In this document: positions 17,321-27,800 of the stretch, piece by piece
Position numbering within the stretch: the first letter of the stretch is position 1
Layout: every line of letters starts with the position of its first letter
From: Pseudomonas fluorescens
GTDB taxonomy: Bacteria > Pseudomonadota > Gammaproteobacteria > Pseudomonadales > Pseudomonadaceae
NCBI RefSeq assembly: GCF_018614655.1
Contig: NZ_JAGGOG010000004.1
Coordinates: forward strand, 248,001 to 312,000
Direction: 5' to 3'
Length of the DNA stretch: 64,000 nucleotides
Notes under the pieces: model-generated
What the model was told of the DNA's origin: nothing
The model's database searches: none
Seen by the model: the letters and a program-made list of their open reading frames with translations, nothing else
Position numbers and translations under genes: made by a program

Positions 17321-18655
17321 ATGTCCTGGAACAATCGAGTGGTCTGGTCGGAAGGCATGTTCATCGGAACGCAGCACTTCCAGCAGCATGACCGTTACCT
17401 GGAAAACCTGATTGACGCCCGCAGCCGCCCGTTGTCGGCGGGTGCCTGGGGCTTCTCCGAATTGCTGATCGACCAGGGCCTGTTGGCCCAAGGCAAGCTG
17501 GCTATCGTTTCGGCCCGCGGCCTGTTGCCGGATGGCACACCGTTCAATATCCCCCAGGATGACGTGGCGCCGAGCCCGTTGAACATCGACGACAACCTGC
17601 GCGACGGCCTGATCTACCTGGCCTTGCCCCTCAAACGCGCGGGCGCCCGCGACACCGTTGATGAAGGCGAAACCCCGGGTGCTGCTCGCTACGTCAGCCA
17701 GGTACGGGAAGTGCGGGACGACAACGCCCCATTCGAAAACCGTGCGCCGGTGGCCGTCGGCTCCCGTGCCTTGCGCTTGCTGACCGCGCAAGAGGGCATC
17801 AGTGACTACGCCGCCATCGGCCTGGTGCGGGTCAAGGAAAAGCGCGCCGACCGTGCCCTGGTACTCGACGACAGCTACATCCCGCCGGTCTTGGACGTGG
17901 TCGCCAGCAAACCGCTGACGGCGTTTCGCAGCGAACTGCTGGGCCTGCTGCACCAGCGTGGCGAAGCTCTCGCCGGCCGCGTGGTGGCGTCGGGCGCCGG
18001 TGGTGCTTCGGAGATTGCCGATTTCATGCTGCTGCAACTGGTCAACCGCGCCCAGCCGCTGATCCAGCACCTGAGCCAGTTGAGCCCACTGCACCCGGAG
18101 CGTTTCTTCAGCGAACTGGTAAGCCTGGCCGGTGAGTTCTCAACGTTCTCCACCTCCGGCCGCCGTCCTCAGGAATACCCGCAATACCAGCACGACGACC
18201 TGGCCCTGAGCTTCATCCCGGTGATGCAGGCCCTGCGTGAAGCGCTGTCGATGTTGATCGACAGTAAGGCCACGCCGATCCCGATTGTCGAGAAAGCCTA
18301 TGGCGTACACGTGGCAATGCTGGCCGACAAGACCCTGATCGATACCGCCAGCTTCATCCTGGTGGTACGCGCCGACGTCCCCGGCGAAACCCTGCGTGGG
18401 CGTTTCGCCCAGCAGAGCAAAGTCGGTTCGGTGGAGCACATCCGCGACCTGGTCAACCTGCAGTTGCCAGGCATTGGCCTGCTGCCGCTTCCGGTGGCGC
18501 CACGGCAGATTCCGTACCACGCAGGCTCCACCTATTACGAACTGGACCGGGGCAGCGAGCACTGGCAGCAGTTGAGCAATTCCGGTGGTTTTGCCTTCCA
18601 TATTGCCGGTCAGTTCCCGGGGTTGAACCTGGCGTTCTGGGCCATCCGAGGATAA
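17321..18655 (+). CDS. tssK: T6SS baseplate-membrane connector TssK
   Basis: TssK trimers join the baseplate to the cytoplasmic parts of TssL and TssM. The 444-residue protein begins MSWNNRVVWSEGMFIGTQHFQQHDRYLE, in which the WSEGMFIGTQHFQQ core is the diagnostic TssK (ImpJ/VasE) motif. Further blocks include NRAQPLIQHLSQLSPLHPE and the C-terminal YYELDRGSEHWQQL. ATG 17321 has CGGAG 5 nt upstream. It is followed by tssL after 6 bp. Confidence 0.97.
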   Translation: MSWNNRVVWSEGMFIGTQHFQQHDRYLENLIDARSRPLSAGAWGFSELLIDQGLLAQGKLAIVSARGLLPDGTPFNIPQDDVAPSPLNIDDNLRDGLIYLALPLKRAGARDTVDEGETPGAARYVSQVREVRDDNAPFENRAPVAVGSRALRLLTAQEGISDYAAIGLVRVKEKRADRALVLDDSYIPPVLDVVASKPLTAFRSELLGLLHQRGEALAGRVVASGAGGASEIADFMLLQLVNRAQPLIQHLSQLSPLHPERFFSELVSLAGEFSTFSTSGRRPQEYPQYQHDDLALSFIPVMQALREALSMLIDSKATPIPIVEKAYGVHVAMLADKTLIDTASFILVVRADVPGETLRGRFAQQSKVGSVEHIRDLVNLQLPGIGLLPLPVAPRQIPYHAGSTYYELDRGSEHWQQLSNSGGFAFHIAGQFPGLNLAFWAIRG

Positions 18656-18661
18656 TCCGCG

Positions 18662-19960
18662 ATGCATCCCAATGATGATGACCGCACCCAGTTTATGCCG
18701 CGTCCGGGTGGCCGTGCGCCAGAGTCGAATCGCTCAGAGCCGGCGGCTGCCATGCCGCTGTCGATGCCGGCCGCGCCTGCCCTGACGGGTAAAGCAGAAG
18801 GCCTCAATCCGTTGGAGAGCGCCGCCGGCCCGCTGCTGGCCTTGCTGACGCGACTGCGCAACACCATTTCCCATCCGGCGCCGTCGAGCCTGCGGGCGCA
18901 ATTGCTGGCCTACCTGCGCCAGTTCGAAGAGCGCGCCGAAGCTGCAGGCGTGGCCCGCAATGAAGTACTGCTGGCCCGTTACGCGCTGTGTACCGCCCTC
19001 GATGAAGCGGTGCTGAGCACGCCATGGGGCAGTGCCAGTGACTGGGGCAAGCAAAGCCTGCTGATCACCGTGCACAACGAAGCCTGGGGCGGGGAGAAAG
19101 TTTTCCAGTTGCTGGACCACTGCCTGCAAAGTCCACGGGAGCGCCTGTACCTGTTGGAGCTGCTGTACCTGTGCATGTGCCTGGGTTTCGAAGGGCGCTA
19201 CCGGGTGATGAATGACGGTCGCAGCCAGTTGGAAGCACTGCGCGAGCGCACCGCTGCGACGATCCGCAGCGTGCGTGGCGAACATGAGCGCGAGTTGTCG
19301 CCCCATTGGCGTGGCGTCACCGTGGCGCGAGACCGTCTGGCGCAATTCATGCCGCCATGGATCGCCGTGGCCATCGGCGTGGCGCTGTTGTTGGCGCTGC
19401 TGTTCGGCTTGCGGATGAAGCTGGCGTCGGATGCCGAGCCAGTGTTCAAGAACATTCATGCCCTGGGTGAGATTCCGGTGCAGGCCATCGACCGGCCAGT
19501 GGTACAGCCGAAAATTGTCGAGCGACCACGCCTGGCGGGCTTCCTCGTTGAAGACATCAGGGCCGGTCGCGTGGCGGTGGAAGATGCAGTCGACCGTTCG
19601 GTGGTGACCATCCGTGGCGATGAGCTGTTCGCCTCGGCCAGCTCCAGCATCGTCGACGATTTCCAGCCGCTGATGCTGCGTATCGCTGACGCTATCCGCA
19701 AGGTCAAAGGCCAGGTGCGGGTCACCGGCCACAGCGATAACCGTCCGATTGCCACCCTGCGTTTCCCGTCCAACTGGGCCCTGTCGGAAGCTCGGGCCAA
19801 GTCGGTGTTGCAGATTCTGGCCGCCAAGACCGGCCAGCCGGATCGCTTCAGTGCCGAGGGCCGCAGCGATACCGAGCCGGTGGCGACCAACGCCACAGCC
19901 GAAGGCCGTGCCCGCAATCGTCGGGTTGAAATCACCGTATTGGCGGAGGGCGTCGAGTGA
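18662..19960 (+). CDS. tssL: T6SS inner-membrane protein TssL with C-terminal OmpA-type domain
   Basis: TssL (DotU/IcmH) recruits the baseplate to the membrane complex. The 432-residue protein has a disordered N-terminus, the cytoplasmic DotU domain (about 45-215, with ARYALCTALDEAVLSTPWG and LYLCMCLGFEGRYRV), one membrane helix (about 237-255), and a periplasmic OmpA/MotB domain (about 300-430) with VTGHSDNRPI and the RAKSVLQIL segment, expected to bind peptidoglycan. Such fused TssL proteins need no separate anchor such as TagL. Its stop overlaps the GTG start of tssM. Confidence 0.96.
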   Translation: MHPNDDDRTQFMPRPGGRAPESNRSEPAAAMPLSMPAAPALTGKAEGLNPLESAAGPLLALLTRLRNTISHPAPSSLRAQLLAYLRQFEERAEAAGVARNEVLLARYALCTALDEAVLSTPWGSASDWGKQSLLITVHNEAWGGEKVFQLLDHCLQSPRERLYLLELLYLCMCLGFEGRYRVMNDGRSQLEALRERTAATIRSVRGEHERELSPHWRGVTVARDRLAQFMPPWIAVAIGVALLLALLFGLRMKLASDAEPVFKNIHALGEIPVQAIDRPVVQPKIVERPRLAGFLVEDIRAGRVAVEDAVDRSVVTIRGDELFASASSSIVDDFQPLMLRIADAIRKVKGQVRVTGHSDNRPIATLRFPSNWALSEARAKSVLQILAAKTGQPDRFSAEGRSDTEPVATNATAEGRARNRRVEITVLAEGVE

Positions 19961-22900
19961 AGGCGTTTTTCAGTTTTGTAATTCGCTGGGTGATCCCGTT
20001 GCTGGGCCTGATCGCCCTGAGCCTGATCATCTGGTTTGTCGGGCCGTTGCTCGAGTTTCTGGTGCCGGAAGGGCGGCGTTGGGCGCTGATCATTCTGGTG
20101 TTCGCGGTATGGATCGCCTACCGGGTGTTCCGCATTATCCAGGCGCGCCGTCAGGCCGCCGAAGTGATGCGCAGCCTAGCCGCGCAAGCCCCGCCGGATC
20201 CGGCCAGCGTCGCCACCGCCGAAGAGTTGGCGACCCTGAGCCAGCGCATGGACGAAGCACTGGTCCTGTTGAAAAAGGCCAAGCTGGGCGGTGACGAACG
20301 CCGCAATCTGTATGAGCTGCCGTGGTACGTGATCATCGGCCCACCGGGTTCGGGCAAGACCACCGCGTTGGTCAACTCGGGCCTGCATTTCCCGTTGGCC
20401 GCGCAGTTGGGCGCCGGTGCCGTGCGTGGCGTTGGAGGTACCCGCAACTGCGATTGGTGGTTCACCGATCAGGCCGTGTTGCTCGATACCGCTGGCCGCT
20501 ACACCACCCAGGACAGCAATTCCACGGTGGATAAAGCTGCCTGGCTGGGCTTTCTCGACCTGCTGAAAAAGCAGCGTTCGCGGCGCCCGATTGACGGCGC
20601 GTTCATCGCCATCAGCCTCTCTGACTTGCTGCTGGGCAGCGACGCCGAGCGCGCCGCCCATGCGGCGGCAATCCGTCTGCGCATTCAGGAGCTGTACACC
20701 CAGTTGGGCGTGCGTTTCCCGATCTACCTGATGCTGACCAAGCTCGACCTGGTGCCGGGCTTCATGGAGTTCTTCGACAACCTGAGCAAGGAAGAGCGCG
20801 CTCAGGTCTGGGGCATGACGTTTGCCCTGGACGACGGCAAAAACAGCGACAGCCCCCTGGCCCATCTGCACAGCGAATTCGCCGGCCTGGAGCAGCGTTT
20901 GAACGAGCGCTTGGTGGAACGCCTGCAACAGGAACGAGACCCGGCGCGCCGCGATCTGATCTACGGTTTCCCGCAGCAGTTCGGCGCCTTGAAAGACTGC
21001 CTGCAAAGCTTCCTCGAAGGTGTGTTCAAGCCCAATGCCTTTGAAGAGCGCGTATTGCTGCGCGGCGTGTATTTCACCAGCGGCACCCAGGAAGGCAGCC
21101 CGATTGATCGCTTGATCGGGGCCATGGCCCAGAGCATGAACCTGGACCGCCAGCACCTGGCGCGCCAGAGCGGCACCGGGCGCAGTTACTTCATCGAGAA
21201 GCTGTTCAACGCCGTGGCGTTTGCCGAACGTGGCCTGGTGGGGGTCAACCCCAAGGTCGAGCGTCGACGCAAGTGGATTGCGCGCGGTGTCCTGGCCGCC
21301 ACCGTGGCCGTGGTGTTGGTGGTGGGCACGTTGTGGTGGGTGAGTTATCGCGCCAACCAGGCGTACATCGCCCAGGTGGATCAGAAGGTTGCGCCTCTGG
21401 GGCAGACCGTGCAGAACCTGAGTCCGGCGCAACGGGAAGTCCTCGCCGTGTTGCCGCTGCTCAATGCCGTGAAAAACCTCGCCGGTGATTCACCGAGCTG
21501 GTCCGAAGGCCTGGGTCTGTATCAGGGCGACATGCTCGAAGCAGAGTCCGGTAGCGTCTACCGCAAGCTGTTGATCGCGGTGTTCGCGCCACGGTTGGTC
21601 ACGCGCATCGAAGAGCAACTGCACGGCGGTGGTAATTCCGACTTCCTCTACGAGGGTTTGAAGGCTTACCTGATGCTCGCCGATAACGAGCATTACGACC
21701 CGGACTTCATCAAGGCCTGGATTGCCCTGGACTGGGACCGCAACCTGCCGCGCGACCTGCCGGCCGATCAGCGCCTGGCACTGACCGGGCATTTGCAGTC
21801 GCTGTTCGAACGCCATCCGCCAAGCGCACGCCTGGACCCGCGCCTGATTGACGACTTGCGTCGGCAACTGCAACAACTGCCCGTAGCTCAGCGTGTGTAC
21901 GACCGGGTCAAGCGTCAGAAGCTGCCGGACGGTATCCCGGACTTTCGCATCAACGAAGCCGCTGGCCGCGATGCTGCGCTGGTGTTCAGCCGCAAGAGTG
22001 GCAAGCCGCTGGGCGAGCCATTGAGCGGTTTCTTCACCGCCAAAGGCTATCGCCAAGCCTTCCTGCTCAGCAGCCTGAACCAGACCGGTACCCTGGCCGA
22101 AGAGCAATGGGTGCTGGGCCAGGAGCAGGCCGATCAGCAGAACGTCGTCAGCCTGGCTGCCGATGTGCGCCGCCTGTACTTCCAGGACTATCAGCGCCAG
22201 TGGGATGCCTTGCTGGCGGATATCGACTTTGTGCCGATCACCAGCGTGGCCCAGGCGGCCGACGTGCTGCGGGTGATTTCCGGTCCCACCTCGCCGCTGA
22301 AAAAACTGTTGGTGGCGGTGGCCAAGGAAACCGACCTGCAACAGGAAGAACGCTTGCTGGCCGCCAAGGGCGCGCCGGTGGAAGGTGGCGTCGACAAGCT
22401 CAAGACGCGTCTGGGCAACCTGCTGGGTCAGGATGAGTCGCCCGCGACCAACGCACCGGCTGCCAGCGATGATCCGGTGACCGCGCACTTTGCCGAGCTC
22501 AATAGCATCGTTGCCAAGAACGAAGGTGAGCCGGCGGCCATCGACGGGCTGCTGGCTGACATGAATGCGCTGTATGTGCAGGTCAGCGCGATGGTTGGTG
22601 CCAGTGGTGATGCCTTGCTCGGTGAAGCCAAGAACCAGGCGTCTGCTGCTGCCACCCGCGTCAGCCTGAATGCCGAACGCCAGCCGCCGCTGGTGCAGGG
22701 CATGGTCAAGTCGGTGGTCAACTCCACCACCAACAGCATGATGGGCGGGGTGCGCAATCAACTGAACGCAGCCTGGGTCAGTGAAGTGGTCAACGTCTAT
22801 CGCCAGTCTCTGGCCGGACGTTACCCGATGTCGCCCGGCAGCGCCCGAGACGCAACGCTGGATGACTTCGGGCAGTTCTTCGGCGTGGGCGGGGTGATGG

Positions 22901-23460
22901 ATAACTACTTCCGTAAATACCTGCAGCCTTATGTCGACACCTCGGCACAAACCTGGCGCTGGCAGCCGGGCGCCGCGCAGAAACTGGGGATCTCGCCAGG
23001 GATACTGCAAACCTTTCAGCGTGCGGCGACCATTCGTGATGCATTTTTCCGCTCCGGCGGCACCCAGCCGATGGTGCGTTTCGAGCTCAAGCCGGTGGCG
23101 ATGGACGCGACCATCACCCAGTTCCTGCTGGACCTGGACGGCCAGCAACTGAGCTACGACCACGGCCCGGCGCGACCGGTCGCGATGCAGTGGCCCAACA
23201 CCGGCAGTATTGGTGTGGTGCGGCTTTCCATCATGCCGCCGTCGGCCAGCGGCCGCTCCGGCATTACTCTGGACGGGCCGTGGGCCTGGTTCCGTCTGCT
23301 GGAGCAATCGGACCTGACCGCCGGTAACTCGCCGGACCGTTTCAACCTGCGGCTGCGGGTCGATGGCGCGAGCATCTCCTACGAGTTGCGGGCCAACAGT
23401 GCCTTTAACCCGTTCAGGAGCCGCGTGCTCAGCGGTTTCAGCCTGCCGGAGCGGCTATGA
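19957..23460 (+). CDS. tssM: T6SS inner-membrane protein TssM (IcmF)
   Basis: TssM spans the inner membrane and reaches through the periplasm to TssJ, forming the T6SS channel. The 1167-residue protein has two N-terminal membrane helices (about 8-33 and 42-58), a cytoplasmic domain with Walker A GPPGSGKT (128-135) and the GTPase-like blocks LLDTAGRY and LTKLDLVPGF, a third helix near 440-460, and a long periplasmic part ending in the IcmF C-terminal beta domain (PWAWFRLLE, FRSRVLSGFSLPERL). The intact Walker A suggests nucleotide binding, known to be dispensable in some systems. GTG 19957 overlaps the tssL stop by 4 bp. Confidence 0.97.
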   Translation: MKAFFSFVIRWVIPLLGLIALSLIIWFVGPLLEFLVPEGRRWALIILVFAVWIAYRVFRIIQARRQAAEVMRSLAAQAPPDPASVATAEELATLSQRMDEALVLLKKAKLGGDERRNLYELPWYVIIGPPGSGKTTALVNSGLHFPLAAQLGAGAVRGVGGTRNCDWWFTDQAVLLDTAGRYTTQDSNSTVDKAAWLGFLDLLKKQRSRRPIDGAFIAISLSDLLLGSDAERAAHAAAIRLRIQELYTQLGVRFPIYLMLTKLDLVPGFMEFFDNLSKEERAQVWGMTFALDDGKNSDSPLAHLHSEFAGLEQRLNERLVERLQQERDPARRDLIYGFPQQFGALKDCLQSFLEGVFKPNAFEERVLLRGVYFTSGTQEGSPIDRLIGAMAQSMNLDRQHLARQSGTGRSYFIEKLFNAVAFAERGLVGVNPKVERRRKWIARGVLAATVAVVLVVGTLWWVSYRANQAYIAQVDQKVAPLGQTVQNLSPAQREVLAVLPLLNAVKNLAGDSPSWSEGLGLYQGDMLEAESGSVYRKLLIAVFAPRLVTRIEEQLHGGGNSDFLYEGLKAYLMLADNEHYDPDFIKAWIALDWDRNLPRDLPADQRLALTGHLQSLFERHPPSARLDPRLIDDLRRQLQQLPVAQRVYDRVKRQKLPDGIPDFRINEAAGRDAALVFSRKSGKPLGEPLSGFFTAKGYRQAFLLSSLNQTGTLAEEQWVLGQEQADQQNVVSLAADVRRLYFQDYQRQWDALLADIDFVPITSVAQAADVLRVISGPTSPLKKLLVAVAKETDLQQEERLLAAKGAPVEGGVDKLKTRLGNLLGQDESPATNAPAASDDPVTAHFAELNSIVAKNEGEPAAIDGLLADMNALYVQVSAMVGASGDALLGEAKNQASAAATRVSLNAERQPPLVQGMVKSVVNSTTNSMMGGVRNQLNAAWVSEVVNVYRQSLAGRYPMSPGSARDATLDDFGQFFGVGGVMDNYFRKYLQPYVDTSAQTWRWQPGAAQKLGISPGILQTFQRAATIRDAFFRSGGTQPMVRFELKPVAMDATITQFLLDLDGQQLSYDHGPARPVAMQWPNTGSIGVVRLSIMPPSASGRSGITLDGPWAWFRLLEQSDLTAGNSPDRFNLRLRVDGASISYELRANSAFNPFRSRVLSGFSLPERL

Positions 23461-24110
23461 CGACGGTGGGTTTCTACGGCAAGTTGGCCAGTCGCGGGGA
23501 CTTTGTCAGCCGCGCCTTGCCACAAAGCTTTATCGGCCCGTGGGACAGTTGGCTGGCCTCGGGTTTGCTCGCCAGCCAGACCAGCCTCGGTGCCGAATGG
23601 TTGAACGTGTACCTGGTCAGCCCGTTGTGGCGCTTTGTGCTGGCGCCGGGCGTGTGCGGGCCGGACGCGGCCGTTGGCGTGGTGATGCCGAGTATCGACC
23701 GGGTAGGGCGCTATTTTCCGCTGACGGTCGCCGCGCTGTTGGATCACGACACCGACCCTGCGTCGGTCATCGGCGGCCCGGATACCTGGTTTGAACAGGT
23801 AGAAGAGTTGCTGTTGAGCACCCTGGATGTCGAGGCGAGCTTCGAAGGTTTCAGTGACGGGCTCGAAGCCCTCGGCGCTCCGGCGTGCCAGCCGCGCACC
23901 TTGGGCAGTCGCTTCGCCGGTTTGCAACGTTTTACCGCCACCGACCCGCAAGCGCGCATGACCGTGTTGGCGGAACAGGCCTGCGAAGGCGCAAGCCTGT
24001 GGTGGGGCCGTGGTTCGGAACGGATTTCTCCTGGTTTATTGCGGTGTCAGGGCCTGCCTGCCGCCGGCGATTTTGCGCAATTTTTGCTCGGACAAGAAGG
24101 TGTTGTGTAG
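23457..24110 (+). CDS. tagF: T6SS post-translational repressor TagF
   Basis: In P. aeruginosa TagF holds the HSI-I system off independently of phosphorylation, acting on Fha. The 217-residue product starts MTTVGFYGKLASRGDFVSRALP and has SPLWRFVLAPGVCG, VGVVMPSIDRVGRYFPLTV and a C-terminal GDFAQFL, the pattern of the TagF/ImpM (DUF2094) family. The ATG overlaps the tssM stop (ATGA), and the stop abuts the start of pppA, so it is made with both. No PppA fusion is present, unlike in some species where the two are one chain. Confidence 0.94.
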   Translation: MTTVGFYGKLASRGDFVSRALPQSFIGPWDSWLASGLLASQTSLGAEWLNVYLVSPLWRFVLAPGVCGPDAAVGVVMPSIDRVGRYFPLTVAALLDHDTDPASVIGGPDTWFEQVEELLLSTLDVEASFEGFSDGLEALGAPACQPRTLGSRFAGLQRFTATDPQARMTVLAEQACEGASLWWGRGSERISPGLLRCQGLPAAGDFAQFLLGQEGVV

Positions 24111-24842
24111 ATGCGGTCCACCCAAGGCGTCACCTTTAAATCCGCGAGCAAGAGCCACGTCGGCATGGTCCGCCAGGTCAACGAAGACGCTTGCCTGGAC
24201 CTGCCGGAAAACGGCTTGTGGGTAGTCGCTGACGGCATGGGCGGGCACGCGGCGGGCGATTACGTCAGCAGCCTGATTGTCGACAGCCTGCGGGGCATTG
24301 CGGCGGGCCGCTCACTGGATGAATACACGGCGACGCTGCGCACGGACCTGATCCGGGTCAATGGCGCGGTGCGCGAAGAAACCGCCAATCGTGGTGTGAC
24401 CATGATGGGCAGCACCGTGGTGCTTCTCGCCACCCGGGGCTTGCGTGGCGTGTGCCTGTGGGCGGGCGACAGTCGCCTGTATCGCTTGCGCGATGGTGTG
24501 TTGGAAAGCATCTCCCGCGACCACAGCTACGTGCAAGACCTGCAAGACAGCGGCCTGCTCAGCGAAGCCGACGCACGCGTGCATCCACGCGCCAATATCG
24601 TCACCCGCGCGGTTGGCGTGGAGGCGCAGTTGGAGTTGTCGTCGGTCGACCTGCTGATCGCTCCCGGCGACAGTTACTTGCTGTGCAGCGATGGTCTGAA
24701 CAAGACCGTCGAGGACCATGAGATTCGCGAAGTGCTGAGCCATGACGAGCCGGACGAGATCGTGCGCAGCCTGGTGCACCTGGGGCTTAACCGTGGGGCG
24801 CCGGACAACATCACGGCGATCGTCGTGAAGGTGTCGTCATGA
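24111..24842 (+). CDS. pppA: T6SS PP2C-family phosphatase PppA
   Basis: PppA removes the phosphate that PpkA puts on Fha, returning the T6SS to the off state. The 243-residue protein has the PP2C metal-binding motifs VRQVNEDACL, VVADGMGGHAAG, WAGDSRLYRLRDG, LCSDGLNKTVEDHEI and DNITAIVVKV, with all the usual Asp residues, so it should be active. It starts at the base after the tagF stop and ends with a 4 bp overlap (ATGA) with ppkA, so kinase and phosphatase are translationally linked. Confidence 0.96.
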   Translation: MRSTQGVTFKSASKSHVGMVRQVNEDACLDLPENGLWVVADGMGGHAAGDYVSSLIVDSLRGIAAGRSLDEYTATLRTDLIRVNGAVREETANRGVTMMGSTVVLLATRGLRGVCLWAGDSRLYRLRDGVLESISRDHSYVQDLQDSGLLSEADARVHPRANIVTRAVGVEAQLELSSVDLLIAPGDSYLLCSDGLNKTVEDHEIREVLSHDEPDEIVRSLVHLGLNRGAPDNITAIVVKVSS

Positions 24843-27800
24843 ACATCGTCATTCCCGGCTTCGACATCGAGGGCGAGATCGGCGAAGGCGCCATGGCCAG
24901 CGTTTACCTGGCCACCCAGCGTTCCCTGGAACGCAAGGTGGCGCTGAAAATCATGGCGGCCGCGCTGGCCGCTGACCCGAGTTTTTGCGAACGCTTCCTG
25001 CGCGAGGGCAAGACCCTGGCGCGGCTGTCTCATCCACACACCGTGACCATTCATGACATCGGCAACGTCGGTGAGCTGTATTACATGGCCATGGAGTACC
25101 TGCCCAACGGTACCCTCAAGGAGCGCATCGCCTCTGGCCTGACGCCGGAACCGGGGTTGGTCTATATCCGCCAGATCGCCTCAGCACTGGGCTATGCCCA
25201 CGCCCAGGGCCTGGTACACCGTGACGTCAAACCGGCCAACATCCTTTTTCGCGCCGATGGCACCGCTGTGCTGTCGGACTTCGGTATTGCCAAGTCCCTG
25301 GACGATCGCACCCAGTTCACTCAGGCCGGTTTTGCCGTTGGTACCCCAAGCTACATGAGCCCGGAACAGGCGCGGGGCCAGGACATTGATGGCCGTGCCG
25401 ACCTGTACGCGTTGGGCGTGGTGCTTTACGAAATTCTGGTGGGCAAGCTGCCCTATACCGGGACGGACGCACTTTCCACCGCTTTGGCGCACCTCACCGA
25501 GCCGCTGCCGGAACTGCCGGTGCACCATGGCCGCTATCAGGGCGTGTTGCGCAAGCTGTTGGCCAAGGACCCGGCGGAGCGTTTTCCGGATGCGGCAGCC
25601 CTGCTGCTGGCGTTGGATCAATTGCCCAAGGACGCGGTAGAAGCCACGCTGATTCGGCCGGCGGTCATGCCCATTCCGGTGAGCAGCGACCTGGCGGGCC
25701 TGACTCCGGTGTCCATCGAGATTCCTACCGATAGGCCTCAAGCCCCACCTCAGCCGGTGCGTAAACCGGTGGTCACCGCGACGCAGCATTCTGCAGTCTC
25801 CACGCAAAACCGTGGGCCCGTGCTGGCCCTGGCCGCCGTTGCGGTGGCGGTGGCGCTTGCCATCGGTGGTGCGAGTTACTGGTGGTTGAGCGGCGATGCG
25901 CCAGACACGCCACCAGCAGTTTCGGTACCCAAGACGCCTGCGGTCAATACACCTGCGGTCAAGACGCCGCCTGCCGTGGCTCAGCCGGTAGTGGCCGATG
26001 CGGATGGCGGTCAGCGTCCGTTGCTGATGGCCGGCAAGAAGACCCTGTTCCAGCGGGTGCTCAGCAAGCCTGGCGCAAAATTGTCCGATGACGCGGGCGG
26101 TGCGGCGGGCAAGGCGTTGCCGGCGTTTTCCGTGCTCTACGTTTACCAGCGCAAGGACGTCAACGGCAGCCCATGGCTACGTATCGGCGCCGCCACCGAC
26201 GGGCGCAGTGACGGCTGGTTGCCGGCCTCGCAAGTCAGTGACTGGAAGCAGAGCCTGGTGCTCAAGTTCACCGAGCGGTCGGGCCGGGCGCCGGTAATGT
26301 TCCTGCGCCAATCCAGCGAAGTGGAAAAGCTCCTGGCTAACCCTGCGGCCGCGAAAAACCTGCTGCTCAAGGCGCAGAAAAACAGCGAGGACAATCAGCA
26401 GGTGTTGGCCCTGGAACCTGCTGCCAGCGCCGTTCCGCAAAACCAGTTCTACCTGCTGCCGATCTTCGACTCCAAGGAGAGCCTCGACGAGAACGGCCAG
26501 CCGGTGCAGTTGCTCAACGTCGCCTCCATCGACCCTGGCAGCACGCCGCAAACCGTGGCCAGGGCCGCGACACCGGTGCTGAGTACCAACGCTGATTCCT
26601 TCCGGACCGCCGTGGTGTTGGTGGTGGACACGACCGTATCGATGCAACCCTACATCGACCAGATTCGCGACGTGGTGCACGAGTTGCAAACCCGCATTGC
26701 CGAGCGTGGCGAGCTGGATAGCGTGAGCTTCGGCATGGTCGGCTTTCGCAATAGCACCCAGAAAACCCCGGGCCTGGAATATGTGGCCAAGACCCTGATC
26801 ACCCTCGACCAGGGCCGCGACCCGCAACGTTTCCTCGACATGGCGCGGCAGGTCAAGGCGTCGACCGTGTCCAGCCACTCGTTCAACGAGGATGCGTTTG
26901 CCGGGGTGATGCAAGCGGTAGAGGGCATGGACTGGTCAGGTTATGGCGGGCGTCTGATCCTGCTGGTGACCGACGCCGGTGCGCTGCGCAAGAACGACCC
27001 GTTCGCCACCACCCAAATGAACGAAGCTGAGGTGCGTCAGGTGGCCTTGGGCAAACAGATCAAGATCTATGCGCTGCACCTGCGCACCGATGCCGGCAAG
27101 AAAACCCATAGCGGTGCAGAAACTCAATACCGCACCCTGACCGCCGACGCCAACCCGCAGATTGGCGATCTCTACACGGCGGTGCCCGGTGGCGATGTAC
27201 ACAAGCTGGGTGAGCGCGTCGACGAAATCGGCACCGTGTTCGCCAACCTTGTGCATCAGGTGCGGAGCAACACGCCACAATCGGTGCCGCTGCTGAGTGC
27301 CGCGCCTAGCCTGGCGGACAAGTCGGCAGCGGTCGGCTACGCCATGCACATGGACTTCCTCGGCCGCAAAACCGCGAGTCAGGCGCCGCAACTGGTCAGC
27401 GCCTGGACCGCCGACCGCGACCTGACCAACCCGGCGCTGCCAGCGTTCCAGGTGTGCGTGATGCTGACCAAGTTGCAGCTCAACGACTTGCAGCAGTCGC
27501 TGAAACTGATCGTCGATGCGGCGCGTAAAACCCAGACCTCACCGAAGAACTTCTTCCAGGAAATCGCCAGCGCCAGCGCTTACATGAGCCGCGACCCGTC
27601 TGCCTTGCGCAAGGGTGGCAACCTGGCCGACGGCGGCATTCTCGGCGAATACCTGGAAGGCCTGCCGTACCGCAGCAAGTCGCTGAACATGACCCAGGAC
27701 TTGTGGTTGTCGTTGAGCGTGGCTGAGCAGGAAGACTTTATCGACGAGCTGGATTCGAAAATCCGCCTCTACGAAACCTTCCACAACGATGTGTCCAACT